Shown here one piece after another: positions 41,812 through 52,442 of a stretch of DNA of 64,000 nucleotides. The notes beneath the pieces are model-generated. The model was not told the DNA's origin and searched no databases. It saw only the letters and a program-made list of their open reading frames with translations. Position 1 is the stretch's first letter; the number at the start of each line of letters is the position of its first letter. A program made the translations under genes and the position numbers. This DNA is from Ferrimonas lipolytica. Lineage in GTDB: Bacteria; Pseudomonadota; Gammaproteobacteria; Enterobacterales; Shewanellaceae. Location of the stretch: assembly GCF_012295575.1 (NCBI RefSeq), contig NZ_CP051180.1, positions 3,410,001 to 3,474,000 on the forward strand, written 5' to 3'.

Positions 41812-43127
41812 TAAGCGAGATTAAAGCCACGAGTAAGGTTATCGATGCCATCGGCCAACACCACAACGTCATCTTCGATACGAACCCCGCCATATGGCCG
41901 TAACTCATCGATTCGAACTGGATTCAACAGCGCTTTCGCTTCATCAGACAGATCGCTCAATAAACTATCGATAACGTATAAGCCAGGCTCAATGGTGATC
42001 ACCATGCCCTCTTCCAATACCCGTGTACAACGCAGAGTCATACCCTCTGGGGCAGCAAGTTCAGTGCCATCCGCGTCCTGCATAAAGCCAGCAACATCAT
42101 GCACCTGCAAGCCAATTGGGTGGCCCAAACCGTGTGGATAAAACGCTTTGGTCACACCAAGATCGATCAAGGTCTGTTCGTCACCACTTGCCAGCTCAAA
42201 CTGATTCAACATCTGCGCAACACGCTTGTGCATCTCGATGTGCAGATCGGTGTAGCTCAGCCCCGGCTTAATCAAGGTCAGGATCTGTTGCTGATGTTGG
42301 TTCATTGTGGCAACCAATTGTGCGAATAGGTTGTCCTGTTGGTAGGCATAGGTACGGGTAATGTCAGCCGCATAACCATTAACTGATGCACCAGCATCAA
42401 TGAGGAAGCTTAAGCGTTGCTGCGGCGCGATACGCTCTAGCTTGGTGTAGTGCAAGATGGCGCTATTTTGGTTGATGGCGATGATGTTGCCATACGGCAC
42501 CTCATTTTCACCATGGCCTGTTGCTGCCAAGTACGCTTGCTGGATCTCAAATTCAGTCGCACCAGCCATAAAGGCATCACGAGCGGCTTCGTGCCCTAGT
42601 ACCGCTATACGGTTGGCTTCCCGCATGCACTCAATTTCGTATTGAGTTTTGATGCTGCGACCAAAGTGGATGGCATTCAACAACTCTTGCGGGTTAACAC
42701 GACTTAAACCCAATTTTTCGGCGTGATCGGCATGGGCACCTATGTAGGCGTAGTTTTGCTTATCAGCAGGCATCAATTCGAGTAACTGCTCCAAACGAGA
42801 GAACTCAATTAAATCAATTTGTTCTACCCACGATTCGGTTGGAAGCGGTGCCACCTTGTGCCAAAAATCTACCGGACGGTAATACAGTAATGTTGGCTTT
42901 TCACCGGCACGAATGATCATCATACAGTGTGGGTTGTCGGTCAGTGGTACCCAGTGTTTAAAGTGAGGGTTCACCTTAAATGGGTACTCCATATCATCTA
43001 AAAAGATCCCCGCAGGGTAACCCGCATCAATCACTAAACCCGCTAGTTGATGCTCTTCTAAGATGGCATCGGTGCGTTGGCGTAAGGTATGAATATGCAG
43101 GGGATAATGCTTACTGATCGCTTCCAT
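41811..43127 (-). CDS. pepQ: Xaa-Pro dipeptidase
   Basis: 438 aa from ATG 43127; the frame is open to 43187 but the shorter start matches family length. The pita-bread metallopeptidase fold is shown by FLIDAGASVNGYAADITRTY (two metal Asp), YPHGLGHPIGLQVHD (metal His), MVITIEPGLYVI (Glu) and GGVRIEDDVVV (Glu). It hydrolyses dipeptides with C-terminal proline. First gene of its operon; divergent from fadBA across 270 bp. Confidence 0.95.
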   Translation of the reverse strand: MEAISKHYPLHIHTLRQRTDAILEEHQLAGLVIDAGYPAGIFLDDMEYPFKVNPHFKHWVPLTDNPHCMMIIRAGEKPTLLYYRPVDFWHKVAPLPTESWVEQIDLIEFSRLEQLLELMPADKQNYAYIGAHADHAEKLGLSRVNPQELLNAIHFGRSIKTQYEIECMREANRIAVLGHEAARDAFMAGATEFEIQQAYLAATGHGENEVPYGNIIAINQNSAILHYTKLERIAPQQRLSFLIDAGASVNGYAADITRTYAYQQDNLFAQLVATMNQHQQQILTLIKPGLSYTDLHIEMHKRVAQMLNQFELASGDEQTLIDLGVTKAFYPHGLGHPIGLQVHDVAGFMQDADGTELAAPEGMTLRCTRVLEEGMVITIEPGLYVIDSLLSDLSDEAKALLNPVRIDELRPYGGVRIEDDVVVLADGIDNLTRGFNLA

Positions 43128-43275
43128 TAAAGACTCTTTAAGATCCGACTGAAATAAGTAGAGCATCGAGTGTATCACCGGCAGCACAGAGCGTCATGCG
43201 GTGCCAGCAGCAACATGAATATGCTGTTAGTTTATTCACAACGTCAACTGAATCGAAATCATCGATTAATCGAGG

Positions 43276-43291
43276 TTAAACGCTCGTTTAA
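43276..43291. promoter_or_regulatory. PsrA/FadR-like palindrome upstream of fadBA
   Basis: TTAAACG-CT-CGTTTAA is a perfect 7+2+7 palindrome, 107 bp before the fadB start. It fits the AAAC-N4-GTTT form of PsrA-type (TetR) fatty-acid regulator sites. Identity of the regulator is inferred. Confidence 0.6.
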
Positions 43292-43309
43292 AAACGAGTT
43301 GCAAGTTAT

Positions 43310-43325
43310 TGTGACCCAAGTCACA
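43310..43325. promoter_or_regulatory. Perfect CRP consensus site upstream of fadBA
   Basis: TGTGA-CCCAAG-TCACA matches the CRP consensus TGTGA-N6-TCACA at all ten conserved positions, 73 bp before the fadB start and 19 bp after the palindrome. Confidence 0.7.
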
Positions 43326-43397
43326 CTGAGAGTTGGTGTCGAGATAAATTCGACAACACGGACGTGTTAACTGACGTGGTAACTAAGGAACCCGACC

Positions 43398-45548
43398 ATG
43401 ATCTATCAGAGTACTGATCTTCGTGTCGATTGGCTGGAAGCTGGCATCGCTCAACTGAGCTTTGATGCGCAAGGCTCCGTCAATAAATTCGACCGCTCTA
43501 CCCTAGAACAATTCGACCAAGCCCTAGATGCCCTCGCGACAGCCGAAGGTTTGCAGGGTGTTGTCGTATCTTCATCAAAATCAACGTTTATCGTTGGTGC
43601 TGACATCACTGAATTCCTCACCAGCTTTGCCAAGCCGGATGAAGAGGTATTGCACTGGTTAAAGCACACCAACAGCATTTTCAATAAACTGGAAGATCTA
43701 CCAGTACCAACCATCGCAGCCGTTAATGGCTTTGCGTTGGGCGGTGGCTGTGAAGCGATCCTAGCTTGTGATCTGCGCGTGGCCGATACCACTGCACAGA
43801 TTGGTCTACCAGAAGTAAAATTGGGCCTGATCCCTGGCTTCGGTGGTACCGTTCGCCTACCTCGTGTTATCGGCGCCGATAACGCCTTAGAGTGGATCAC
43901 CACCGGCAAGCAACATAAAGCGCCTGCGGCGCAAAAAGTTGGTCTGGTTAATGCGATTGTCGCACCAGAGTTACTGCAACAAGCCGCCGTTGATATGTTG
44001 AAGAGCGCCATCAACGAAGATATCGATTGGCAGGGCCGCCGTGCTGAAAAGAAAGCACCACTGAAGCTCAATAAGATTGAAGCAATGATGTCGTTTGGCG
44101 CGGCCAAAGGCATGGTGTTCCAAAAAGCTGGCCCACATTACCCCGCGCCGCACGCCGCTGTCGCCACATTAGAGGCTGCAGCTCGCGCCAGTCGTGACGA
44201 AGCAATTCTGATCGAAAACCAAGCTTTCTTAAAGCTGGCTAAATCCGAAGCGGCGCAAGCACTGATTGGCATATTCCTTAACGACCAATACGTGAAAGGG
44301 CTAGCCAAGAAAGCCACCAAATCAGCCAAAGATACCAAACAAGCCGCCGTTTTAGGTGCTGGTATTATGGGGGGCGGTATCGCCTACCAGTCCGCCAGCC
44401 GAGGTGTGCCAGCGGTAATGAAAGATATCAACCAACCGGCATTGGATCTGGGCTTAAACGAAGCCGCCAAACTGTTGGGTGCACAGGTATCTCGTGGCCG
44501 CATGAAGGCAGACAAGATGGCAGCCGTACTAAACAGCATCGTGCCAAGCTTGGACTACACCGCTGTGAAACATGCAGACGTGGTCGTTGAAGCGGTTGTT
44601 GAGAACCCTAAAGTTAAGGGGATCGTGCTGGCAGAGGTGGAGTCTCACGTTGCTGAAGACGCCATTGTTACCTCCAACACCTCGACCATCTCCATCGATC
44701 TGCTGGCACAAAGTGTTAAACGTCCAGAAAACTTCTGTGGCATGCACTTCTTCAACCCAGTGCACAAGATGCCATTGGTTGAGATCATCCGTGGTGCTAA
44801 AACCTCCGATGAAACCATCGCTTCTGTAGTAGCCTACGCCGCAAAGATGGGCAAGACCCCAATTGTGGTAAACGACTGCCCAGGGTTCTTGGTAAACCGC
44901 GTATTGTTCCCTTACTTCGCTGGTTTCAACCTGCTGTTGAAAGACGGCGCTGACTTCCAACAGATCGACAAAGTGATGTCGAAACAGTTTGGCTGGCCAA
45001 TGGGCCCAGCTTACCTGTTGGATGTAGTTGGCATGGATACCGCGCACCACGGTAACGACACCATGGTAGAAGGCTTCCCTGAGCGGATGAAGTTCGACTT
45101 CAAGAGTGCGGTCGACATCATGTACCAAGCGGATCGCTTGGGCCAGAAGAACAGTAAGGGCTTCTATCAGTACGCCCCTGATCGCAAGGGTAAGCCAAAG
45201 AAAGCCGTTGATGCCGATGCCATTGCATTATTGGCAGCGGAATATGGCCAAGCCAAACCATTTGAAGCGGAAGAGATCATCGCTCGCACCATGGTGCCGC
45301 TGATCAACGAAACCGTTCGCTGCTTGGAAGAGGGTATTGTTGCCACACCAGCAGAAGCGGATATGGCTCTGCTGTATGGCATCGGTTTCCCACCGTTCCG
45401 CGGCGGTGTGTTCCGTTACCTCGATACCATTGGTCTGGATCGCTTCGTGGCGATGGCTGACCAATATGCCCACTTGGGAGCGATGTACCAAGTGACCGAC
45501 AAACTTCGTGAAATGGCCGCCAATGGCGAACGTTTCTTCCAAGGATAG
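43398..45548 (+). CDS. fadB: Fatty acid oxidation complex, alpha subunit
   Basis: 716 aa, normal FadB length. N-terminal enoyl-CoA hydratase with oxyanion region [20 protein letters not shown] and catalytic [19 protein letters not shown]; linker; L-3-hydroxyacyl-CoA dehydrogenase with NAD loop [12 protein letters not shown] and catalytic His in [18 protein letters not shown]. It works with FadA in aerobic beta-oxidation. AAGGAA before the ATG. Regulated probably by the CRP and PsrA-like sites upstream. Confidence 0.97.
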   Translation: MIYQSTDLRVDWLEAGIAQLSFDAQGSVNKFDRSTLEQFDQALDALATAEGLQGVVVSSSKSTFIVGADITEFLTSFAKPDEEVLHWLKHTNSIFNKLEDLPVPTIAAVNGFALGGGCEAILACDLRVADTTAQIGLPEVKLGLIPGFGGTVRLPRVIGADNALEWITTGKQHKAPAAQKVGLVNAIVAPELLQQAAVDMLKSAINEDIDWQGRRAEKKAPLKLNKIEAMMSFGAAKGMVFQKAGPHYPAPHAAVATLEAAARASRDEAILIENQAFLKLAKSEAAQALIGIFLNDQYVKGLAKKATKSAKDTKQAAVLGAGIMGGGIAYQSASRGVPAVMKDINQPALDLGLNEAAKLLGAQVSRGRMKADKMAAVLNSIVPSLDYTAVKHADVVVEAVVENPKVKGIVLAEVESHVAEDAIVTSNTSTISIDLLAQSVKRPENFCGMHFFNPVHKMPLVEIIRGAKTSDETIASVVAYAAKMGKTPIVVNDCPGFLVNRVLFPYFAGFNLLLKDGADFQQIDKVMSKQFGWPMGPAYLLDVVGMDTAHHGNDTMVEGFPERMKFDFKSAVDIMYQADRLGQKNSKGFYQYAPDRKGKPKKAVDADAIALLAAEYGQAKPFEAEEIIARTMVPLINETVRCLEEGIVATPAEADMALLYGIGFPPFRGGVFRYLDTIGLDRFVAMADQYAHLGAMYQVTDKLREMAANGERFFQG

Positions 45549-46721
<1,173 letters not shown>

Positions 46722-46760
46722 GTGCAATTGGTTCAACTGAGCCATTGTGATTTACACTTT

Positions 46761-46797
46761 AAGGGCAGCTTCTATGCATAATAGAGCTGCCCTTTTT
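46761..46797 (+). terminator. fadBA terminator
   Basis: AAGGGCAGCT and AGCTGCCCTT arms with additional TCTAT/ATAGA pairing, then TTTTT. Confidence 0.88.
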
Positions 46798-46888
46798 GAT
46801 GACCGGATCACAAGCTCCATCCCGTACTAATTGATCTGGCAGCGAAGCAGCGTATGATAGCCGCCTTATTTTTAATCGGAACTGAGCC

Positions 46889-47131
46889 ATGCCAGAGTTT
46901 CAAAACGCCCAACACCAACTTGATGCCATCGGTCTGCGCTGCCCCGAGCCAGTAATGATGGTACGCAAAACTGTGCGCAAGATGGCCGATGGCGAAACCC
47001 TGCTGGTGACCGCTGATGATCCATCCACAACTCGTGATATCCCGAGCTTCTGTACCTTTATGGATCACACCCTCGTCGCCAGTGAAGTTGCGGATATCCC
47101 CTACCGTTACTTGATCCGCAAAGGTGGATGA
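46889..47131 (+). CDS. tusA: Sulfurtransferase TusA
   Basis: 80 aa. The signature [13 protein letters not shown] holds the active cysteine that relays persulfide sulfur from IscS; the short beta-alpha fold ending in YRYLIRKGG is standard. Acts in 2-thiouridine tRNA modification and sulfur transfer. Own ribosome site; terminator follows. Confidence 0.94.
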   Translation: MPEFQNAQHQLDAIGLRCPEPVMMVRKTVRKMADGETLLVTADDPSTTRDIPSFCTFMDHTLVASEVADIPYRYLIRKGG

Positions 47132-47174
47132 TCCTTTTCGCCTCCAACGATTTACACTCTGTAATACTTGCTAA

Positions 47175-47200
47175 CCGCCGCTGACTTTCAGCGGCGTTTT
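47175..47200 (+). terminator. tusA terminator
   Basis: CGCCGCTGA (47176-47184) pairs with TCAGCGGCG (47188-47196) around CTT, then TTTT. Confidence 0.88.
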
Positions 47201-47248
47201 GGTATTGGTATCCTCGTTTCTGATAACAAAAATGAAACAAGGACAGTT

Positions 47249-50200
47249 ATGTATATTCGCCCTACCAAATTATCGGCGTTAATCGTCGCGTTGTTAAGTA
47301 CCGGCCTAGTTGCCACAACACCAGCCTTAGCGGAAGAGCAACCGACATGGGACGTTAACGCGCCGACCTCAGCACCACTTGAGACTATCAGCATCGATGT
47401 ACGCCAAGGCACCTGGATGAACGTTGATATCAGCCCCGATGGCAGCACCATCGTCTTCGATCTACTTGGCGACATCTACACCATACCAGTTAGCGGCGGC
47501 GAAGCGACTCCCTTAGTTCAGGGAATTGCGTGGCACATGCAGCCGCGCTTTAGCCCAGACGGTAAACGTATCGCCTTTACCTCAGATCAGGATGGTGGCG
47601 ATAATATTTGGACCATAAATATTGATGGCAGCAATGCTCAGCCGGTAACTAAAGAGACCTTTCGCTTACTAAACAGTCCGGCGTGGAGTCCTGATGGCCA
47701 ATACCTGATTGGCCGCAAACACTTTACCGCTCAACGCAGCTTGGGCGCTGGTGAGGTGTGGCTCTACCACGTCAGTGGTGGTAAGGGGGTTAAACTAACC
47801 GAACGCGCCGACGATCAAAAAGATCTTGGCGAACCGGCGTTTTCACCAGATGGTAAGTACATCTATTTCTCCCACGATGCGACTCCCGGCAAAACCTTTC
47901 ACTATTCAAAAGATTCAGTCAAAGGAATCTATAAAATCAAACGCTATGACCGTGAAACCGGTGATATCGAAGTTTTACTTGAAGGTACCGGAGGTGCCAT
48001 TCGCCCAACGCCAAGTCCAGACGGTCGCTATTTAGCTTACATCAGCCGAGATGGTTTCCAATCCAGCCTCTATTTATACGACCTAAAGTCCGGTGAAAAG
48101 CGCAAAATCTACGCCGACCTCGATCGTGATATGCAAGAGACTTGGGCCATCCATGGTGTCTACCCAACTATGGCTTGGACACCAGACAACAGCGCCGTTT
48201 TATTCTGGGCCGACGGTAAGATCCAACGAGTTGCGATCGATAGTGGTGAGGTTGAAGCGATCGATTTTCACGTTAGCACTGACAAGCAGATCCAACCGGC
48301 AGTTCGTTTTCAACAAGATCTCGACCATGATCAAATCAAGCTAAAGATGCTTCGTCAGGTACAGACCTCTCCCGATGGACAGCAGGTAGTATTTGAGGCT
48401 TTAGGCAAAATTTGGTTACGCAACGGCGATGACAAACCACAGCGACTAAGCAGCCAAACCGAACGATTTGAGTTGTTCCCAAGTTGGTCTCGAGATGGTA
48501 CCAAACTGGCTTACGTTACGTGGGATGATCAACAGCAGGGACAAGTACTGATCCGTGACATGGTTAGCGGTAAGGAAAAGGTTGTCACTTTAGAACCAGG
48601 TAAGTTTGTTGAGCCCGCCTTCTCCGCCGATGGCAACGCCTTGGTATACCGTAAAGCCCAAGGGGGTTACATTACCCCTCGCAGTTGGAACCGAGAAACA
48701 GGCATCTACTACATCGATCTCACCGCTGTCGAACCAGCTCCAGTTTGGGTTACCAAGCGTGGTCATCACCCTCATTTTGGTGCCGATAACGACCGCATAT
48801 TCTTCTCCACTATGGAAAATAAAAAGCCAGCTCTTGGTAGTATTGGCATCCATGGTTTTGAAGAACGAATTCATTACACCTCTGAACACGCCACCGAATT
48901 TCACGTGGCGCCTAACGGCAAACATTTGGCCTTCGCCGAACGATTTAAGGTATTCGTAACCCCACTGACCCAACACGGCGAGACCATAAGTATTGGTCCA
49001 AACGGCGGCGACCTGCCAGTGGCACAGCTGTCCCAACGCGCCGGTGAAAACATTAGTTGGAGCCCCGCTAGCGACAAGCTCTATTGGAGTTTAGGGGCTG
49101 AACTGTTTCAAGTGAGCGCTGAGCAACTATTTGTGCCGGGTAAAAAAGTTGAATTGGAACCAACGGTCACCACCATTGGTTTCAACACCGCTGCCGATGT
49201 TCCACGTGGAACCGTTGCCTTTGTTGGCGGCCAAGTGATCACCATGAATGGCAACCAAGTGATCAATAACGGTACGGTGCTGGTAACCGACAACAAGATT
49301 GTTGAAGTAGGTCGAGACATCACGGTTCCTGCTGGCGCGACCATCATTAATATCGAAGGTAAAACTATTATGCCGGGGTTGTTTGATGCCCACGCCCACG
49401 GCAGCCAAGGTTCTAACGAAATAATTCCAGAGCAAAATTGGATCAACTATGCTGGCCTTGCACTTGGGGTAACCAGCATTCATGATCCATCCAACGATAC
49501 CACTGAGATATTCGCTGCTAGTGAGATGCAAAAAGCCGGAGTGATCACCGGGCCACGGATCTTCTCGACCGGCACCATATTATATGGTGCTAATGGCCCT
49601 GGTTATACCGCCCACATCGATAGCCTCGACGACGCAAAATTCCACCTTGAGCGGCTCAAAGCCGTAGGTGCTTTCAGCGTTAAGAGCTACAACCAACCTC
49701 GTCGTAACCAACGCCAGCAGGTGATCAGCGCCGCCCGAGAATTGGAAATGATGGTGGTGCCAGAAGGTGGCTCATTGCTGCAACATAACCTAACCATGAT
49801 TGCCGATGGCCACACCAGCATTGAGCACTCCCTACCAGCAGCTAACATCTATGACGACATTAAACAGTTCTGGTCACAAACCAAGGTTGGCTATACCCCA
49901 ACCTTAGTGGTTGCCTACGGTGGGATTTGGGGCGAAAACTATTGGTACGATAAAACAGAAGTATGGAACCATCCTCGCCTGTCTCAGTTTGTGCCGCAAG
50001 ACATTCTCCGCAATCGCGCCATGCGCCGACCAACGGCGCCTGATGAACACTACAACCACTTTAATGTTGCGCGCGTTGCTAACGAGATGCGTGAACTCGG
50101 AGTAATGAGCAACATTGGTGGCCATGGCCAGCGTGAGGGACTCGGCGCCCATTGGGAGATGTGGATGTTTTCACAAGGTGGCATGAACAACCTAGCAGCA

Positions 50201-50440
50201 CTAAAAACCGCAACCATTAATCCAGCCAAACACTTTGGTATGGATCACCAACTTGGCACCCTTGAAGCAGGAAAGCTAGCAGACATCATTGTTATCGATG
50301 GCGATCCTCTGGCTGATATTCGCGATACCGACAAGGTTCAATACACTATGGTAAATGGGCGTCTCTATGACGCCGCAACTATGAACCGTCTCAATGGGGA
50401 GAAGGCTAAACGCAAGCCATTCTATTTTGAAGGTAAGTAA
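47249..50440 (+). CDS. Exported amidohydrolase with N-terminal WD40-like (PD40) propeller
   Basis: 1063 aa from ATG 47249 (AAGGACAG upstream; the frame is open from 47168). A Sec signal peptide (about residues 1-29, ending PALA) is followed by PD40/TolB-type repeats, each with a SPDG motif (ISPDGSTIVF, FSPDGKRIAF, WSPDGQYLI, FSPDGKYIYF, PSPDGRYLA and others) making at least one propeller to about residue 660. The C-terminal 380 residues are an amidohydrolase barrel: FDAHAHGSQG (metal HxH near 715), SVKSYNQPRR (possible bridging Lys), TSIEHSLP (His), VMSNIGGHGQREGLGAH and the closing GTLEAGKLADIIVIDGDP. Such fusion proteins are probably periplasmic hydrolases of cyclic amides or peptides; substrate unknown. 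Confidence 0.92.
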   Translation: MYIRPTKLSALIVALLSTGLVATTPALAEEQPTWDVNAPTSAPLETISIDVRQGTWMNVDISPDGSTIVFDLLGDIYTIPVSGGEATPLVQGIAWHMQPRFSPDGKRIAFTSDQDGGDNIWTINIDGSNAQPVTKETFRLLNSPAWSPDGQYLIGRKHFTAQRSLGAGEVWLYHVSGGKGVKLTERADDQKDLGEPAFSPDGKYIYFSHDATPGKTFHYSKDSVKGIYKIKRYDRETGDIEVLLEGTGGAIRPTPSPDGRYLAYISRDGFQSSLYLYDLKSGEKRKIYADLDRDMQETWAIHGVYPTMAWTPDNSAVLFWADGKIQRVAIDSGEVEAIDFHVSTDKQIQPAVRFQQDLDHDQIKLKMLRQVQTSPDGQQVVFEALGKIWLRNGDDKPQRLSSQTERFELFPSWSRDGTKLAYVTWDDQQQGQVLIRDMVSGKEKVVTLEPGKFVEPAFSADGNALVYRKAQGGYITPRSWNRETGIYYIDLTAVEPAPVWVTKRGHHPHFGADNDRIFFSTMENKKPALGSIGIHGFEERIHYTSEHATEFHVAPNGKHLAFAERFKVFVTPLTQHGETISIGPNGGDLPVAQLSQRAGENISWSPASDKLYWSLGAELFQVSAEQLFVPGKKVELEPTVTTIGFNTAADVPRGTVAFVGGQVITMNGNQVINNGTVLVTDNKIVEVGRDITVPAGATIINIEGKTIMPGLFDAHAHGSQGSNEIIPEQNWINYAGLALGVTSIHDPSNDTTEIFAASEMQKAGVITGPRIFSTGTILYGANGPGYTAHIDSLDDAKFHLERLKAVGAFSVKSYNQPRRNQRQQVISAARELEMMVVPEGGSLLQHNLTMIADGHTSIEHSLPAANIYDDIKQFWSQTKVGYTPTLVVAYGGIWGENYWYDKTEVWNHPRLSQFVPQDILRNRAMRRPTAPDEHYNHFNVARVANEMRELGVMSNIGGHGQREGLGAHWEMWMFSQGGMNNLAALKTATINPAKHFGMDHQLGTLEAGKLADIIVIDGDPLADIRDTDKVQYTMVNGRLYDAATMNRLNGEKAKRKPFYFEGK

Positions 50441-50484
50441 CCACTTACAATGCTTGCAACAGGGATAGTAATTACTGAGTAACT

Positions 50485-50512
50485 AAAAAGGGAGCCATTG
50501 GCTCCCTTTTTA
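50485..50512 (+). terminator. Terminator after the amidohydrolase gene
   Basis: AAAAAGGGAGCC (50485-50496) pairs with GGCTCCCTTTTT (50500-50511) around ATT; the T-run is part of the stem, so it works on either strand. Repeat copy D begins 17 bases further on. Confidence 0.9.
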
Positions 50513-50528
50513 TTGCTGCTAAAAAATT

Positions 50529-50820
50529 GGCTGTGTACCAACTAAGTGTTGTTCTTTCCAATCCATTAAAGCACCGGCTAGGCGATTTTTGATACAAGGG
50601 GAAAGCACAACCGCCGTTGATCTTCTGCCGCATTGGAGCAGTCCAGCGAAGCGTTTTGGATGGCGACCTAAGGCAAAATGGGGATTCCAAAGCGGACGGA
50701 GCTCCTCCCTAATGCAGACAATAATGTGCCGTCGCCACCGCGACATAGCCCCTTTCAAACGCCACAATCGGTAGAGTCCAAGGCTTGATATAAACCTCAA
50801 TCCTTAATTGTGACACAGCC
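50529..50820 (-). mobile_element. MITE-like repeat, copy D (292 bp, longest)
   Basis: Begins GGCTGTGTACCAA and ends ACACAGCC. Its flanks AAAAAATT (50521-50528) and TAAAAATT (50821-50828) agree at 7 of 8. The two ends, read inward, match at 21 of the first 29 positions (GGCTGTGT, CAA, TAAG, TTG, TTT). The right duplication touches the stop codon of tag. Opposite orientation to B and C. Confidence 0.9.
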
Positions 50821-50826
50821 TAAAAA

Positions 50827-51405
50827 TTACCTGCTCTCAATACAGCCGTTGCGGCTAGGGCAAGCCATAATATGATCATTAACCAAACCACAGGCTTGCA
50901 TGAACGCATAGACAATGGTGCTACCGACGAAGTTAAAGCCGGCCTTTTTTAGCGCCTTGCTCATCGCATCAGACTCCGGCGAGGTAGCCGGAATATCCGC
51001 CATGGTTTTTGGACTGTTGACGATCTGCTGATAATTAACAAAGCTCCAGATGTAATCGGCGAAGTCGATCCCCTGCTCTTTGAGTTTCATATAAGCCCGC
51101 GCATTTTTTATAATTGAATTAACCTTAAGCTTATTGCGAACAATGCCCGCATCTTGCAACAGTAACGCTACTTTGGCGTCATCATACTGGGCAATTTTTT
51201 GAGGATCGAAGTTATCAAAGGCAGCACGGTAGTTTTCGGTTTTACGCAAAATAATCAACCACGAGAGTCCAGCCTGTTGGCCATCAAGGCACAACTTTTC
51301 AAACAACTTAATGCTGTCGTGCTCCGGTCGCCCCCACTGCGTATCGTGATAATGCACATACTGAGGATCAACCCCACACCAATCACACCGCTTAATATCC
51401 GTCAT
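50827..51405 (-). CDS. tag: DNA-3-methyladenine glycosylase I
   Basis: 192 aa. CDWCGVDPQYVHYHDTQWG gives the zinc Cys and His and the aromatic base pocket; the C-terminal zinc ligands are in VNDHIMACPSR. It removes 3-methyladenine from DNA. Between repeat copy D and glyQ, divergent from glyQ. Confidence 0.95.
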   Translation of the reverse strand: MTDIKRCDWCGVDPQYVHYHDTQWGRPEHDSIKLFEKLCLDGQQAGLSWLIILRKTENYRAAFDNFDPQKIAQYDDAKVALLLQDAGIVRNKLKVNSIIKNARAYMKLKEQGIDFADYIWSFVNYQQIVNSPKTMADIPATSPESDAMSKALKKAGFNFVGSTIVYAFMQACGLVNDHIMACPSRNGCIESR

Positions 51406-51525
51406 AACACCATATCGCTTTGTTTTTCATAGATGGTCGCCAAAATTTAACCTACATTCACCGTGCCGCACAGGGTATAATTGCGGCTATTTTCCGAAAT
51501 TCACACCGCATTCAGGTGAGACTCC

Positions 51526-52434
51526 ATGAACAAGTACGATACTAATACTTTCCAAGGGCTGATTTTAGCCCTGCAGGATTACTGGGCTCAGCACGGTTGT
51601 GCCGTTGTTCAGCCACTCGATATGGAAGTGGGTGCTGGCACCTCACACCCATTAACCTGTCTGCGCGCCTTGGGGCCAGAGCCATTTGCTGCCGCTTACG
51701 TGCAGCCTTCGCGTCGTCCGACTGACGGTCGCTATGGTGAAAACCCGAACCGCTTGCAGCACTACTACCAGTTCCAGGTGATGATGAAACCATCCCCGGA
51801 CAACATCCAAGAGCTGTACCTTGGCTCTCTCCGTGCCATCGGTATGGATCCGGAGGTGCACGATGTCCGCTTCGTTGAAGACAACTGGGAAAACCCAACT
51901 TTGGGAGCCTGGGGCCTAGGTTGGGAAGTATGGATGGACGGGATGGAAATCACCCAGTTTACCTACTTCCAAGCCGTTGGTGGCTTAGAGTGTAAACCGG
52001 TAACCGGTGAGATCACTTACGGCCTTGAGCGTTTGGCAATGTACGTACAGGGCGTTGATAGCGTTTACGATCTGGTTTGGGCCGACGGTCCATTTGGTCG
52101 CATCACTTACGGTGATGTGTTCCATCAGAACGAAGTGGAGCAATCCACCTACAACTTCGAACACGCCGATGTGGATTTCCTGTTCAGCTATTTTGAACAG
52201 TGTGAAAAAGAGTGTCAGCACTTACTATCACTAGAAAACCCGCTGCCGTTACCAGCTTACGAACGCATTCTGGATGCAGGCCACGCCTTCAACCTATTGG
52301 ACGCTCGTAAAGCAATCTCTGTAACTGAGCGTCAGCGTTACATCCTGCGTATCCGTTCACTGACCAAAGCCGTGTCGGAAGCCTACTACGCCTCCCGTGA
52401 AGCCCTAGGCTTCCCTATGTGTAAAACCAAGTGA
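51526..52434 (+). CDS. glyQ: Glycyl-tRNA synthetase alpha subunit
   Basis: 302 aa, class II catalytic subunit of the bacterial alpha2beta2 enzyme. [17 protein letters not shown] at the start, [17 protein letters not shown] and [17 protein letters not shown] (motif 2) are diagnostic. It forms an operon with glyS, eight bases downstream. Confidence 0.97.
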   Translation: MNKYDTNTFQGLILALQDYWAQHGCAVVQPLDMEVGAGTSHPLTCLRALGPEPFAAAYVQPSRRPTDGRYGENPNRLQHYYQFQVMMKPSPDNIQELYLGSLRAIGMDPEVHDVRFVEDNWENPTLGAWGLGWEVWMDGMEITQFTYFQAVGGLECKPVTGEITYGLERLAMYVQGVDSVYDLVWADGPFGRITYGDVFHQNEVEQSTYNFEHADVDFLFSYFEQCEKECQHLLSLENPLPLPAYERILDAGHAFNLLDARKAISVTERQRYILRIRSLTKAVSEAYYASREALGFPMCKTK

Positions 52435-52442
52435 GGGCCCAG

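Noticed and set aside
50821-50828. Claim that repeat copy D sits exactly in a terminator T-tract
   Set aside because: The nearest hairpin (50485-50512) is 16 bp away; the insertion site is A/T-rich and next to the tag stop codon but not within the T-tract itself.
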